Shown: one piece after another, positions 1 to 7,663 of the stretch | Layout: each line of letters starts with the position of its first letter | Numbering within the stretch: the stretch's first letter is position 1 | Notes under the pieces: generated by a model | What the model was told of the DNA's origin: nothing | The model's database searches: none | Seen by the model: only the letters and a program-made list of their open reading frames with translations | Assembly (NCBI GenBank): GCA_949293985.1 | Contig: CASFFN010000027.1 | Span: 1-40,047, forward strand | Source: an uncultured Eubacteriales bacterium | Lineage (GTDB): Bacteria; Bacillota; Clostridia; Oscillospirales; Oscillospiraceae | DNA: 40,047 nt | Direction of reading: 5' to 3' | Translations under genes and position numbers: made by a program

Positions 1-22
1 TTCTGTTCTGTAATACATAAAA

Positions 23-60
23 ATCGTGCCGGAGTTCTCGCTCCGACACGATCTGTAACT
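23..60. terminator. Hairpin, probable terminator of a gene off the left edge
   Basis: A 12-bp stem (23-34 with 41-52, one mismatch) encloses a 6-nt loop. An A-rich stretch lies on its left and T-rich sequence on its right, so it could terminate transcription from either side. Confidence 0.5.
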
Positions 61-484
61 TTTCTATTTTGGCTCTACCCCAACTATTGACATAGAACCC
101 TTTTTCACCCTTTGCGAAATTCCCCGGGTATCTGCTTTGCGAACAAATGAAAAGAGGAATTGTTGGGAATAACAGCGTATTGCCGCATAAATCCAAAGTA
201 CCGCATTGGCTGTTATCGGCTTGTGTCAGCAAGGAAAAACCGATAAACGAAAATCCGTATGCGTGAGCCGGTGGTTCATTCGGGCGTAAGTGTTGGCGCA
301 AGTATGCGGTTTGCCGGAGGGCGGATATGCTGCCACGGCGCGGGTGACGGTGGGGGGATATGTGTGCCAGGCAGCGGCTGCTCGCCCGCCCGTTCCTATT
401 TTCCTTTCGGAGCGCACGATTACCTGCGGGTCAGGAAATGGAAAGCGGTTGCATTCCCGCCGTCCAGACCGATTGCCGGAACCC
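61..484. other. Gene-free stretch upstream of the UvrA-like gene
   Basis: I see no convincing gene here. The short open frames overlap on both strands, lack ribosome sites and resemble no family I recognise. The piece near 64-95 (GGCTCT ... AGAACC) resembles a worn insertion-sequence end, but that is only an impression. Confidence 0.4.
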
Positions 485-513
485 TTGATTGTGTTCGGTA
501 TTTTTATTATACT
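485..513 (+). promoter_or_regulatory. SigA-type promoter of the uvrA-like gene
   Basis: TTGATT (485-490) and TATACT (508-513) are separated by exactly 17 bp. Transcription would begin near 520, leaving a leader of about 100 nt before the ATG at 619. Confidence 0.65.
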
Positions 514-618
514 ATATACGGAAAAAGCGGGTATGCGGATTACGCCGGCAAGGATTTGCTCCCTGTTTTTTATGAAGTGATAAAATGGGTTTCAAATACA
601 TAAAGTGAGGCCAAAGCA

Positions 619-3096
619 ATGATTGATAAAATGCTCGTCAGAGGCGCAAAAGTCCACAATCTGAAAAATATCGATGTGGATATTCCCTTAAATAAAATCG
701 TGGGAATTGCCGGTGTTTCCGGTTCCGGAAAATCCTCTCTGGCGCTCGGCGTGCTGTACGCGGAGGGCTCCAGACGGTACTTGGAGGCGCTGTCCACCTA
801 TACACGCAGAAGAATGACCCAGGCCGCAAAGGCGTCGGTAGACGAAGTGCTGTATGTTCCCGCTGCGCTTGCGCTGCATCAACGGCCGATTGTACCGGGC
901 ATCCGCAGCACCTTCGGCACCGGTACGGAGCTGCTGAACAGCCTGCGTCTGATGTATTCACGCCTTGCAAGCCACCGCTGCCCGAACGGACATTACACGC
1001 AACCGTCGCTGGCGGTTGCGGCCGGAAAGGAACTGGTCTGTCCCGAATGCGGCGCGCGTTTTTACGCTCCGTCAGCAGAGGAATTGGCGTTCAATTCGCA
1101 GGGTGCCTGCCCGACCTGCGGCGGAACGGGGAGCATCCGTACAGTCGATATGGATTCTTTGGTACCGGATGACTCTCTTACCATAGACGAGGGGGCGGTT
1201 GCTCCCTGGAACAGCCTGATGTGGTCGTTGATGACGGATGTTTGCAGGGCGATGGGCGTTCGCACAAACATTCCGTTTCGGGATCTCACCCGGCAGGAGA
1301 AGGAGATTGTATATAACGGACCGGCAGTCAAAAAGCATATTCTCTACAAGGCCAAAAACTCCAATCAGGCCGGCGAGCTGGATTTCACCTATTATAACGC
1401 GGTCTATACCGTGAAAAACGCCCTTGCGAAAGTCAAGGATGAAAAAGGCATGAAGCGGGTGGAAAAATTTCTGAAGGAAGATGTTTGCCCGGATTGCGGC
1501 GGAACACGCCTTTCCGCTGCGGCTCGTTCGCCCAAGCTGCGGGGAATTTCTTTGGATGAGGCCTGCGCGATGCCGCTTTCCCAGTTGGTTTGCTGGGTAC
1601 AGGAAGTTCCCGAAACCTTAGCCGAAGAAATGCGTCCGATGGCGCGGAGCATTTGCGAAACTTTTGGGAATACCGCCCGGAGATTGATGGACTTAGGGCT
1701 TGGCTACTTATCGCTTGACCGTTCGTCCGCTACGCTTTCCACCGGGGAGCGACAGCGTATGCAGCTGGCCCGCGCTGTCCGCAACCGCACAACCGGCGTT
1801 TTATATGTGCTGGACGAACCGTCCATCGGGCTGCACCCTTCCAATATCGTTGGCCTTACCGGGGTGATGCGCGATCTTATCGCAGACGGCAATTCGGTTA
1901 TTCTTGTCGATCACGATACGCAAATTCTGAAAGAAGCGGACTGGATTGTTGAGATGGGACCGCAGGCGGGTGCGGAAGGCGGTCGCGTAATCGCCGAAGG
2001 CACGGTCGATTACATCAAAGAAAACGCCGCCTCGCAAATCGGGGGCTTTCTGTCGGGAAAGGCGGAAACAAGACTGCGGCATTCCCCCGATGGGGATAAA
2101 ATGTTCGCAAACGGAACGCTGCGCCTGTCCACAAATCAGCTCCATACCGTAAAGCCTCTGGAAATAGATATTCCCAAAGGACGGCTTACCGTTGTGACCG
2201 GCGTATCCGGCTCCGGAAAAACAACAATGGTTTTGGAAAGCCTGGTCCCCGCGTTAGAGGCAATGATAGGCGGCCGTCAGCTGCCGGCGCACATCCGTGG
2301 GATAAGCGCTGAAGGAATACGGCATATAAAACTGATTGACGCAACGCCGATTGGCGTCAATGTGCGCTCTACCGTAGCGACATACGCGGGTGTGCACGAT
2401 GAGCTGAGAAAGCTCTACGCAAAATCGGCGATGGCTAAGGAAAAAGGCTTCAAGGCGAGTGACTTTTCCTACAATACAGGCATTCTGCGCTGTCCCGCAT
2501 GCGACGGTACGGGCGTTGTCAGTCTGGATGTTCAGTTTTTGCCGGATATCCATATTCCCTGCCCGGAATGCCGGGGCTCACGGTACGCAAAGCAGGCGTA
2601 CACCGTCAATCTGACAAACAAAGCGGGGCAGTCCTGTTCTTTGCCGGAATTGATGGATATGGATGTTCATTCCGCCGTCGCTTTTTGCGGGGATATGAGA
2701 ACGGTAACGCAAAAACTGAGGGTGCTTCAGCAACTGGGACTGGGGTATTTGACGCTTGGCGAAGAAACACCGAGCCTTTCGGGCGGGGAAGCGCAAAGGC
2801 TGAAACTCGCCAGCGAAATCGGAAAGACCCAAACGGACTCCGTTTTTGTATTTGACGAACCAAGCATAGGTCTGCATCCTTTGGATGTTCAGGTTTTGCT
2901 GCGTGTATTTCAAACGCTTCTTGACAACGGCGCAACCGTTATCGTCATTGAACACGATTTGGACATCATCCGCAACGCGGACTATGTGATAGATATGGGC
3001 CCTGGCGGCGGAAACGCCGGCGGAAGAATTGTCGCTGTGGGAACGCCGCAGGAAATTATGAGAAATCCAAACAGCATTACAGGCAGATATTTATAA
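619..3096 (+). CDS. UvrA-type ABC ATPase, short paralogue
   Basis: An 825-residue protein with two UvrA-type ABC modules. The first Walker A (GVSGSGKS) is at residues 32-39 and its signature LSTGERQRMQLARA near 373. The second Walker A (GVSGSGKTT) is near 527 and its signature LSGGEAQRLKLAS near 720. Zinc-type CxxC pairs lie in both halves (CPECGARF, CPTCGGTG, CPDCGGTR, CPACDGTG, CPECRGS). Canonical UvrA is about 940 residues; the missing length lies mostly between the first Walker A and first zinc module, where the UvrB-binding insertion normally sits. This fits class II UvrA or a UvrA-like protein that may not load UvrB. The family binds damaged or drug-modified DNA in the cytoplasm. The ATG follows GTGAGG by 8 nt. 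It is a single-gene unit with its own promoter and terminator. The exact role is inferred. Confidence 0.85.
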   Translation: MIDKMLVRGAKVHNLKNIDVDIPLNKIVGIAGVSGSGKSSLALGVLYAEGSRRYLEALSTYTRRRMTQAAKASVDEVLYVPAALALHQRPIVPGIRSTFGTGTELLNSLRLMYSRLASHRCPNGHYTQPSLAVAAGKELVCPECGARFYAPSAEELAFNSQGACPTCGGTGSIRTVDMDSLVPDDSLTIDEGAVAPWNSLMWSLMTDVCRAMGVRTNIPFRDLTRQEKEIVYNGPAVKKHILYKAKNSNQAGELDFTYYNAVYTVKNALAKVKDEKGMKRVEKFLKEDVCPDCGGTRLSAAARSPKLRGISLDEACAMPLSQLVCWVQEVPETLAEEMRPMARSICETFGNTARRLMDLGLGYLSLDRSSATLSTGERQRMQLARAVRNRTTGVLYVLDEPSIGLHPSNIVGLTGVMRDLIADGNSVILVDHDTQILKEADWIVEMGPQAGAEGGRVIAEGTVDYIKENAASQIGGFLSGKAETRLRHSPDGDKMFANGTLRLSTNQLHTVKPLEIDIPKGRLTVVTGVSGSGKTTMVLESLVPALEAMIGGRQLPAHIRGISAEGIRHIKLIDATPIGVNVRSTVATYAGVHDELRKLYAKSAMAKEKGFKASDFSYNTGILRCPACDGTGVVSLDVQFLPDIHIPCPECRGSRYAKQAYTVNLTNKAGQSCSLPELMDMDVHSAVAFCGDMRTVTQKLRVLQQLGLGYLTLGEETPSLSGGEAQRLKLASEIGKTQTDSVFVFDEPSIGLHPLDVQVLLRVFQTLLDNGATVIVIEHDLDIIRNADYVIDMGPGGGNAGGRIVAVGTPQEIMRNPNSITGRYL

Positions 3097-3122
3097 AAAA
3101 GATTTCTGGGAATAGGATGGAA

Positions 3123-3155
3123 GACGCACAGAACAATCTGTGCGTCTCTTCGTTC
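3123..3155 (+). terminator. Rho-independent terminator of the uvrA-like gene
   Basis: A perfect 10-bp stem (GACGCACAGA, 3123-3132, with 3137-3146) has an ACAA loop and is followed by T-rich sequence, 27 bp after the stop codon. Confidence 0.8.
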
Positions 3156-3290
3156 CTTAGAATATGCTGTGCATAATCAACAAACTTTTGGACGCCAAAC
3201 GAAAATTCATAAGCGTTTTCAATAATCTTCATTGCCTCGGCAGTATAAATGTGGTACGATAATAATAGCAATGAATGATGGGGGATTTAT

Positions 3291-3460
3291 CTAAGGAAAC
3301 TCTGAATAAATCGCCTTCGGCTGGACAGCGGATCTTTTTCGCCATCCATGCAGAATGAAAAACCGGAAAAACACAAAGTATTCCCCGGTTTTCCATTCTT
3401 TTGTCTGACAAAAAATCTCTCGCTGCCAGCTCTTGCCGATTTAATCAGAGCTTCCCTAAA
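3291..3460. mobile_element. MITE-like hairpin element, copy 1
   Basis: A ~170-bp segment with 22-bp imperfect terminal inverted repeats (CTAAGGAAACTCTGAATAAA at the left; the right end read in reverse is TTAGGGAAGCTCTGATTAAA). Further paired blocks run inwards (GCTGGACAGCG with CGCTGCCAGC; GAATGAAAAACCGG with CCGGTTTTCCATTC), so the whole element can fold into one long hairpin. It has no transposase and would need one in trans. It ends only 25 bp before the ATG at 3485, just upstream of the AAAAGGAGG ribosome site. A second copy lies at 4616-4786. Confidence 0.75.
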
Positions 3461-3484
3461 AAACTAAAAGGAGGTCACAACATT

Positions 3485-4370
3485 ATGAAAAGATTGGTAA
3501 GCGCTTTCATTGTTGACCTTGTCTTTTGCTGTTCCGGTATTTGCCCAAGAATCCTCTGATAATAGCGCGCCAATCGACTCGTTATTTGATGAACGCGCGG
3601 AACTTATCTGTTTGGAAAAATGGGACGAAGTGGATTCTATCGACCGGCAGTTGGAAAGTTTAGGTGTTGAAAAACTTACGGCCGCAGAGGAGGATGAACG
3701 CTTTGGCAGTTATGTGTCGGCGCCGACTTCCACAGACACAACTTGGTTTTCAAGCCGCGTCAATTATACATATAACGGCGTTACATATGAAATTCAGACG
3801 CTGACGGCCCAGCCGAACCGGAATGATTCTTGCTTAAAGCAGAGCGGCAGCCGTTCCCTGTCATCGACCGATAAGCGGAAAGCCGGTGGCATGAATGCGC
3901 TTTCGATTGCAGCTTTTATAGGTTCATCTATGGCTTTAACGGTATATGATAGCGTAAGAGGCATTGTAAATGGAGTTTCCAAGACAGCCGAAATATCTTC
4001 GGCGGAGATTGTGTATTCCTATGCCCATACAACCACCGCGTCCTTCAAGTATGTAAAAGTCAGCGGTCAGTCCGACGACTATCAGGTTTTAAGTTATGCT
4101 TCCACGAAAGGGACAACCGCTGTGGGCTATCAGTATCCTACCTTTATATATTCCGGCGGTTCTGTAAAACCGAACATTATTCAAGGCAGCCGTACCATAA
4201 ACGCTACGCCTGAAGGATATAACAGCAATCTGAATGCCATAAAGGCATTCACCGACCCGTATGCTCCACGAATGGCATATGTGAAAAAAGTACAAATTAC
4301 CGGACTGGAGTGGGAAGCTGTTTCTTCCATCTATCCGCCTTGCCCTCAATTTCCGACACAAATTTTTTAA
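3485..4370 (+). pseudogene. Secreted protein of unknown function, signal peptide out of frame
   Basis: A strong ribosome site (AAAAGGAGG, 3466-3474) precedes ATG at 3485, which opens MKRLVSAF. This frame stops after 24 codons. The long frame enters around 3510 and reads LTLSFAVPVFAQESS, which is the hydrophobic core and AxA-type cleavage site of a signal peptide. Removing one base near 3508-3510 would join the two into a textbook signal peptide. The mature part is about 270 residues, begins with an acidic segment (DSLFDERAELICLEKWDEVD), is rich in Ser, Thr and Tyr, and has no domain I recognise. A weak TTG start at 3510 could give an almost complete product, but without a basic N-terminus. 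It may be a recent pseudogene or a sequencing error. Confidence 0.6.
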
Positions 4371-4386
4371 GGGGTGATTGGGGAAT

Positions 4387-4631
4387 ATGAAAAAGGGAAA
4401 GATTATCGGCAATACGCTGATCGCAATTGGGATGCTGCTTATGATAGTCGCGGTTTTAACGGATATTGCCACTCCCCTATTGGGGATAGCGGGACTGATC
4501 GTAACTTGCGGCGGATTGATACATTTTCTCTTTTTTGGCGATGCCCGTCCTGTAGAATGCCTTTACCATTTCATGGAATGATCGGCATGGAATATTGCCC
4601 GTATTGCGGCGAAACATTAGGGAACCTCTGA
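4387..4631 (+). pseudogene. Small membrane protein with zinc ribbon, frame broken at a T6 run
   Basis: From ATG 4387 the frame encodes MKKGKIIGNTLIAIGMLLMI and continues through two hydrophobic helices (ending near GLIVTCGGLIHFLFF). It then runs into an uninformative tail ending at 4581. The -1 frame through the six T residues at 4531-4536 encodes instead WRCPSCRMPLPFHG followed by EYCPYCGETL, a clean two-CxxC zinc ribbon. The expected gene is therefore two helices plus a C-terminal zinc ribbon, a common small-protein design in Clostridia, split at the T run. A frameshift mutation, slippage or a homopolymer error are all possible. The final residues and the stop codon (4629-4631) lie inside MITE copy 2, so the element cut the original 3' end. 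Function unknown. Confidence 0.55.
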
Positions 4632-4786
4632 TGAAATCATCTGCGGCTGGACAGCGGATCTTTTTCCCCATCCATGCAGAATGAAAAACAGGAAATACAT
4701 ACAGTATTCCCCTGTTTTCCATTCTTTTGTCTGAGGAAAAATCTCTCGCTGCCAGCTCTTGCCGATTTCATCAGAGCTTCCTTAGA
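4616..4786. mobile_element. MITE-like hairpin element, copy 2
   Basis: Same orientation and design as the copy at 3291-3460. The left end is TTAGGGAACCTCTGATGAAA; the right end read in reverse is CTAAGGAAGCTCTGATGAAA. Interior stem positions differ from copy 1 in a compensatory way: ACCGG with CCGGT in copy 1 becomes ACAGG with CCTGT here. The outer stem also changes TAAATC with GATTTA to GAAATC with GATTTC. The inserted end supplies the last codons and stop of the upstream zinc-ribbon gene. Confidence 0.75.
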
Positions 4787-4835
4787 TTCCTGAATTTCTG
4801 TTGAAAATATCCCCCATAATTCTGATTGGTGCGCA

Positions 4836-4890
4836 AAATAAGAACCTCCGGGTTGCGGACACAAATTACGGCCGCGGCCCGGAGGTTTGT
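4836..4890 (-). terminator. Terminator of the capA-like gene
   Basis: AACCTCCGGG (4843-4852) pairs perfectly with CCCGGAGGTT (4878-4887). Reading the minus strand, the stem is followed by CTTATTTT. It starts 12 bp beyond the capA-like stop codon. The plus-strand side is also T-rich, so it may work in both directions. Confidence 0.75.
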
Positions 4891-4898
4891 CTTTATTT

Positions 4899-6164
4899 TT
4901 ATTCGCCCAGTACCCGGGCCCGCACCCGCTCCAGGGCGTAGGTCATGGCCTCGTAGGTGGCCTTGGAGACCCGGTTGATATACTCCGCTTCATAAGCGGC
5001 GATGGTCTGGGGCAGGCGCACCACCCGCAGGGGGACGCCGGGCTGATTCACGGTGAAAATCGGCGTGTAGGAATAGCCGGTGATTTTGGCCTCGCCGCTC
5101 AGGTTGTCCTTGGTGATTTCCAAATCCAGCACGATGGAATACTCGGAGCCGGAGCGCTGGGCGTCTCCCAGGAAATCTCCCAGGGAGTAGGCCACCAGGG
5201 TACCGGCGGTCTCGTCATACTCGATTTTCTGCACATAATGGGAGTGGGTCCCGATGATGGCGTCCACCCCATAGGACTGAAAAATTTTCTTGATGGATTC
5301 CTGGGACTGGCTGATGGTGTCGTTGTACTCGCTGCCCCAGTGGAGCATGGCGATGGTGATGTCCGGCTCCTCCTGCTGCACCGCCGTCATGATGGCGGCG
5401 ATTTTGTCCCGGTCAATGTCCTGGTAGGTGCTGTCGTAATCCGTATACAGCACATTGACGCAGTTCTCGCTGCCGGCGGGGAGGGTCATGGAATTCATGC
5501 CCTTGGTAAAGGCCACAAAGGCGATTCGGACGCCCTTCACCTCGCAAATGGTGTAGCCCTTGGCCTGCTGGTATTCCTCGTTTCCGGCATAGGCGCCCAG
5601 AGGCTCCATACCGGCGGCACGGATGTTTTGCAGGGTGGTGCCCAGGCCCAAAGTGCCCTGGCTGATGGAGTAGGAGTTGGCCATCTGCACCAAATCCACA
5701 CCGGCGCTGTGAAGGGCTTCCGCCAGAGCCTGGGGGGCGGAGCCGGTGGAGCCGTAAGGCTCGCCCACCAGCAGTCCCTCGAAGTTCAACACCGCCAGGT
5801 CCGCGTCCGCCAGCAGACAGGCTACATCCTGAAAAGTCTGGGTGTAGTCATACGCGTCGCCTCCGGACTGAACCACGGCGCTGGTGACATTCAAATCTCC
5901 CGCCGCCGCGATATGCACCACGGAGGTGGGGGGGAGGCTTGTGGGTTCTGTGGGCTGGGCGGCCTCCTGCTGAGCGGGCTGGGTGGCTTCCTGCTGTCCC
6001 TCCTGGGGGAGGCTCCACAGAAATATACCCCCTGCCACTAAGGCCAGCACCACAAAGGCCAGCCCCAGGCGAAGAAGGAGCTGCCGCCGCCTTCGCCGCT
6101 GGGCCTGCCTGCGTTTTTCCCGCAGGAGCCTGCGCTTTTTCAATTCTTCCGGGTCAATGGCCAT
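4899..6164 (-). CDS. CapA-family protein (PGA_cap, metallophosphatase fold)
   Basis: A 421-residue protein. It begins with a very basic cytoplasmic segment (about residues 9-28), then one membrane helix (LGLAFVVLALVAGGIFLW), a Gln/Pro/Thr-rich linker and an extracellular CapA domain. The metallophosphatase-like motifs are in order: AAAGDLNV, LNFEGLL, HWGSEYND and IIGTHSHYVQ. CapA proteins take part in poly-gamma-glutamate capsule assembly, but many solitary clostridial members have no known substrate. No capB, capC or capD neighbour is present, so a capsule role is not supported here. The start is the ATG at 6164 behind AAGGAGGATG. A longer reading would begin inside the promoter. Confidence 0.85.
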   Translation of the reverse strand: MAIDPEELKKRRLLREKRRQAQRRRRRQLLLRLGLAFVVLALVAGGIFLWSLPQEGQQEATQPAQQEAAQPTEPTSLPPTSVVHIAAAGDLNVTSAVVQSGGDAYDYTQTFQDVACLLADADLAVLNFEGLLVGEPYGSTGSAPQALAEALHSAGVDLVQMANSYSISQGTLGLGTTLQNIRAAGMEPLGAYAGNEEYQQAKGYTICEVKGVRIAFVAFTKGMNSMTLPAGSENCVNVLYTDYDSTYQDIDRDKIAAIMTAVQQEEPDITIAMLHWGSEYNDTISQSQESIKKIFQSYGVDAIIGTHSHYVQKIEYDETAGTLVAYSLGDFLGDAQRSGSEYSIVLDLEITKDNLSGEAKITGYSYTPIFTVNQPGVPLRVVRLPQTIAAYEAEYINRVSKATYEAMTYALERVRARVLGE

Positions 6165-6203
6165 AGGCGCACATCCTCCTTCCTCATAATATAGACAGCT
6201 TTC

Positions 6204-6232
6204 ATTATACACGATTTTTCCCGGTTTCACAA
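6204..6232 (-). promoter_or_regulatory. SigA-type promoter of the capA-like gene
   Basis: On the minus strand TTGTGA (6232-6227) and TATAAT (6209-6204) are 17 bp apart. Transcription would start near 6197, consistent with translation from 6164. Confidence 0.75.
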
Positions 6233-6259
6233 GTCCCCAAAAGAAAAGAGAAAAAGGCC

Positions 6260-6288
6260 TTTACAGTCCGGGCTTTATGGGGTAAAAT
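6260..6288 (+). promoter_or_regulatory. SigA-type promoter of the 6323 gene and gluQ
   Basis: TTTACA (6260-6265) and TAAAAT (6283-6288) are 17 bp apart, 35 bp before the start codon at 6323. Confidence 0.6.
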
Positions 6289-6322
6289 AATAGCATTATA
6301 CCTTACCAAAGGAGTAAGCGCT

Positions 6323-6685
6323 ATGTTTAAGGACACCAAGGCGGAGCTGGATAGAATTCAGCAGGAGCTTCTGGATGAGCAGGCCACACAGGTTTTCACC
6401 CCTGTGCGGGACCCCCGGGAGGCTTCCGGCGGCCAGGATGTGGATGATATACTGAACGACCCGGAATTGCAGGCGTTGATGGAGGATACGGTGGGGGCCC
6501 CGCCCCAGAATGTGACCTACCGGAATTTTGCCAATGATTACGGCGAGGAAGAGGAAGAAGGAGCGGCCCTTCCCCAAAAGAAGCGGAGCGGAAACCGGGG
6601 CCTGATTATTGCCGACTGCGCCCTGGCCGGGGGCATTGTACTGGTGGTGCTGTGGTGGGTACTGCGGCTGTCGGGTCTGCTGTGA
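6323..6685 (+). CDS. Small tail-anchored membrane protein, unknown function
   Basis: A 120-residue protein with a charged N-terminal part (DTKAELDRIQQELLDEQ, possibly helical), an acidic patch (GEEEEEG) near residue 75 and a single C-terminal membrane helix (GLIIADCALAGGIVLVVLWW). The likely topology is cytoplasmic with a C-terminal anchor. AAGGAG lies 8 nt before the ATG. Its stop codon overlaps the likely GTG start of gluQ by four bases, so the two are probably translationally coupled. I recognise no family. Confidence 0.75.
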   Translation: MFKDTKAELDRIQQELLDEQATQVFTPVRDPREASGGQDVDDILNDPELQALMEDTVGAPPQNVTYRNFANDYGEEEEEGAALPQKKRSGNRGLIIADCALAGGIVLVVLWWVLRLSGLL

Positions 6686-7602
6686 CGCCGCCGGTGGGGC
6701 GGTTCGCCCCTACCCCCTCCGGGCGGATGCACCTGGGCAATGTGTTTGCCGCGCTGATTGCCTGGCTTTCCGTCAAATCTCAGGGGGGAAGCCTGCTTTT
6801 GCGGATGGAGGACTTGGACACCCAGCGCACAAGCGCAGAGCTGGCGGAGGTGCTCCGGCAGGATTTGCTGTGGCTGGGGCTGCCCTGGGACGCGGAAACC
6901 CCGCCCCAGAGCCAGAGGACCCCGGCGTATGAGGCGTGCTTTCAAAAGCTGCGGGATATGGGGCTGCTGTACCCCTGCTACTGCACCCGCAGCCAGCTTC
7001 ACAGCGTCAACGCCCCCCACCAAAGTGACGGCACCTATGTGTACCCCGGCACCTGCCGGGGGCTTTCTCCCCGGGAGCGGGCCGCCTTTTCCCGGAAGCC
7101 TGCCTGGCGCCTTCTGGTGCCGGACCGGGTGTATCGGGTGGAGGATTTGTGCCAGGGCGCCTATGCGCAGAACCTCGCCACCGGCTGCGGCGACTTTGTG
7201 GTGCGCCGGGCGGACGGCTTTTTTGTCTACCAGCTGGCGGTGACCGTGGACGACGGGGATTTTGGGGTGACCCAGGTGGTGCGCGGGGTGGATTTGTTGG
7301 GCTCTGCCCCCCGGCAGATGTACTTGCAGGAGCTTTTGGGCTATGCCCACCCGGAATACGGCCATGTGCCGCTGCTGACAGCCCAGGATGGGCGGCGGCT
7401 GAGCAAGCGGGACAGGGATCTGGATTTGGGGCGGCTGCGGCTGACCCACCGGCCGGAAGCCCTGGTGGGCTGGCTTGCCTGGCAGGCGGGGCTTCTGGAG
7501 AGGCGCGGGGAAATCAGTCCCCGGGAGCTGGCGGGAGAATTTTCCTGGGAAAAGCTGAAAAAGCAGGAAATTTCCGTAAATCTTTCGGATTTATTGGGAT
7601 AG
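6682..7602 (+). CDS. gluQ: Glutamyl-Q tRNA(Asp) synthetase
   Basis: About 306 residues, resembling the catalytic half of glutamyl-tRNA synthetase without an anticodon-binding domain. The class I HIGH-type motif is FAPTPSGRMHLGN (residues 8-20) and the KMSKS-type motif is RLSKRD (near 239-244). The zinc ligands typical of GluQRS are present: CYC (99-101), then Tyr and Cys in YVYPGTC (to 125). GluQRS activates glutamate and attaches it to queuosine at position 34 of tRNA-Asp. I prefer the GTG at 6682, whose GTGA overlaps the preceding stop. An in-frame GTG at 6652 would add ten residues of low similarity. Confidence 0.88.
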   Translation: MTPPVGRFAPTPSGRMHLGNVFAALIAWLSVKSQGGSLLLRMEDLDTQRTSAELAEVLRQDLLWLGLPWDAETPPQSQRTPAYEACFQKLRDMGLLYPCYCTRSQLHSVNAPHQSDGTYVYPGTCRGLSPRERAAFSRKPAWRLLVPDRVYRVEDLCQGAYAQNLATGCGDFVVRRADGFFVYQLAVTVDDGDFGVTQVVRGVDLLGSAPRQMYLQELLGYAHPEYGHVPLLTAQDGRRLSKRDRDLDLGRLRLTHRPEALVGWLAWQAGLLERRGEISPRELAGEFSWEKLKKQEISVNLSDLLG

Positions 7603-7663
7603 TTTGGAGAAATTTTGCCCTTTGGGGCATAATATAAGAAGAAAAGACTGGGAGGTCTTACAA

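Noticed and set aside
61..95. Possible insertion-sequence end (GGCTCT ... AGAACC)
   Set aside because: No transposase, no partner end and no target duplication seen. Too short to call.
3229..4722. A shared minus-strand peptide (VFPVFHSAWM region) encoded in both MITE copies
   Set aside because: Similarity follows from the DNA repeat. The frame is not kept with a common start or ribosome site, and base changes follow hairpin pairing rather than codons.
4887..6041. A 384-residue plus-strand frame opposite the capA-like gene
   Set aside because: Gly/His-rich shadow. The minus-strand gene has promoter, ribosome site, family motifs and terminator.
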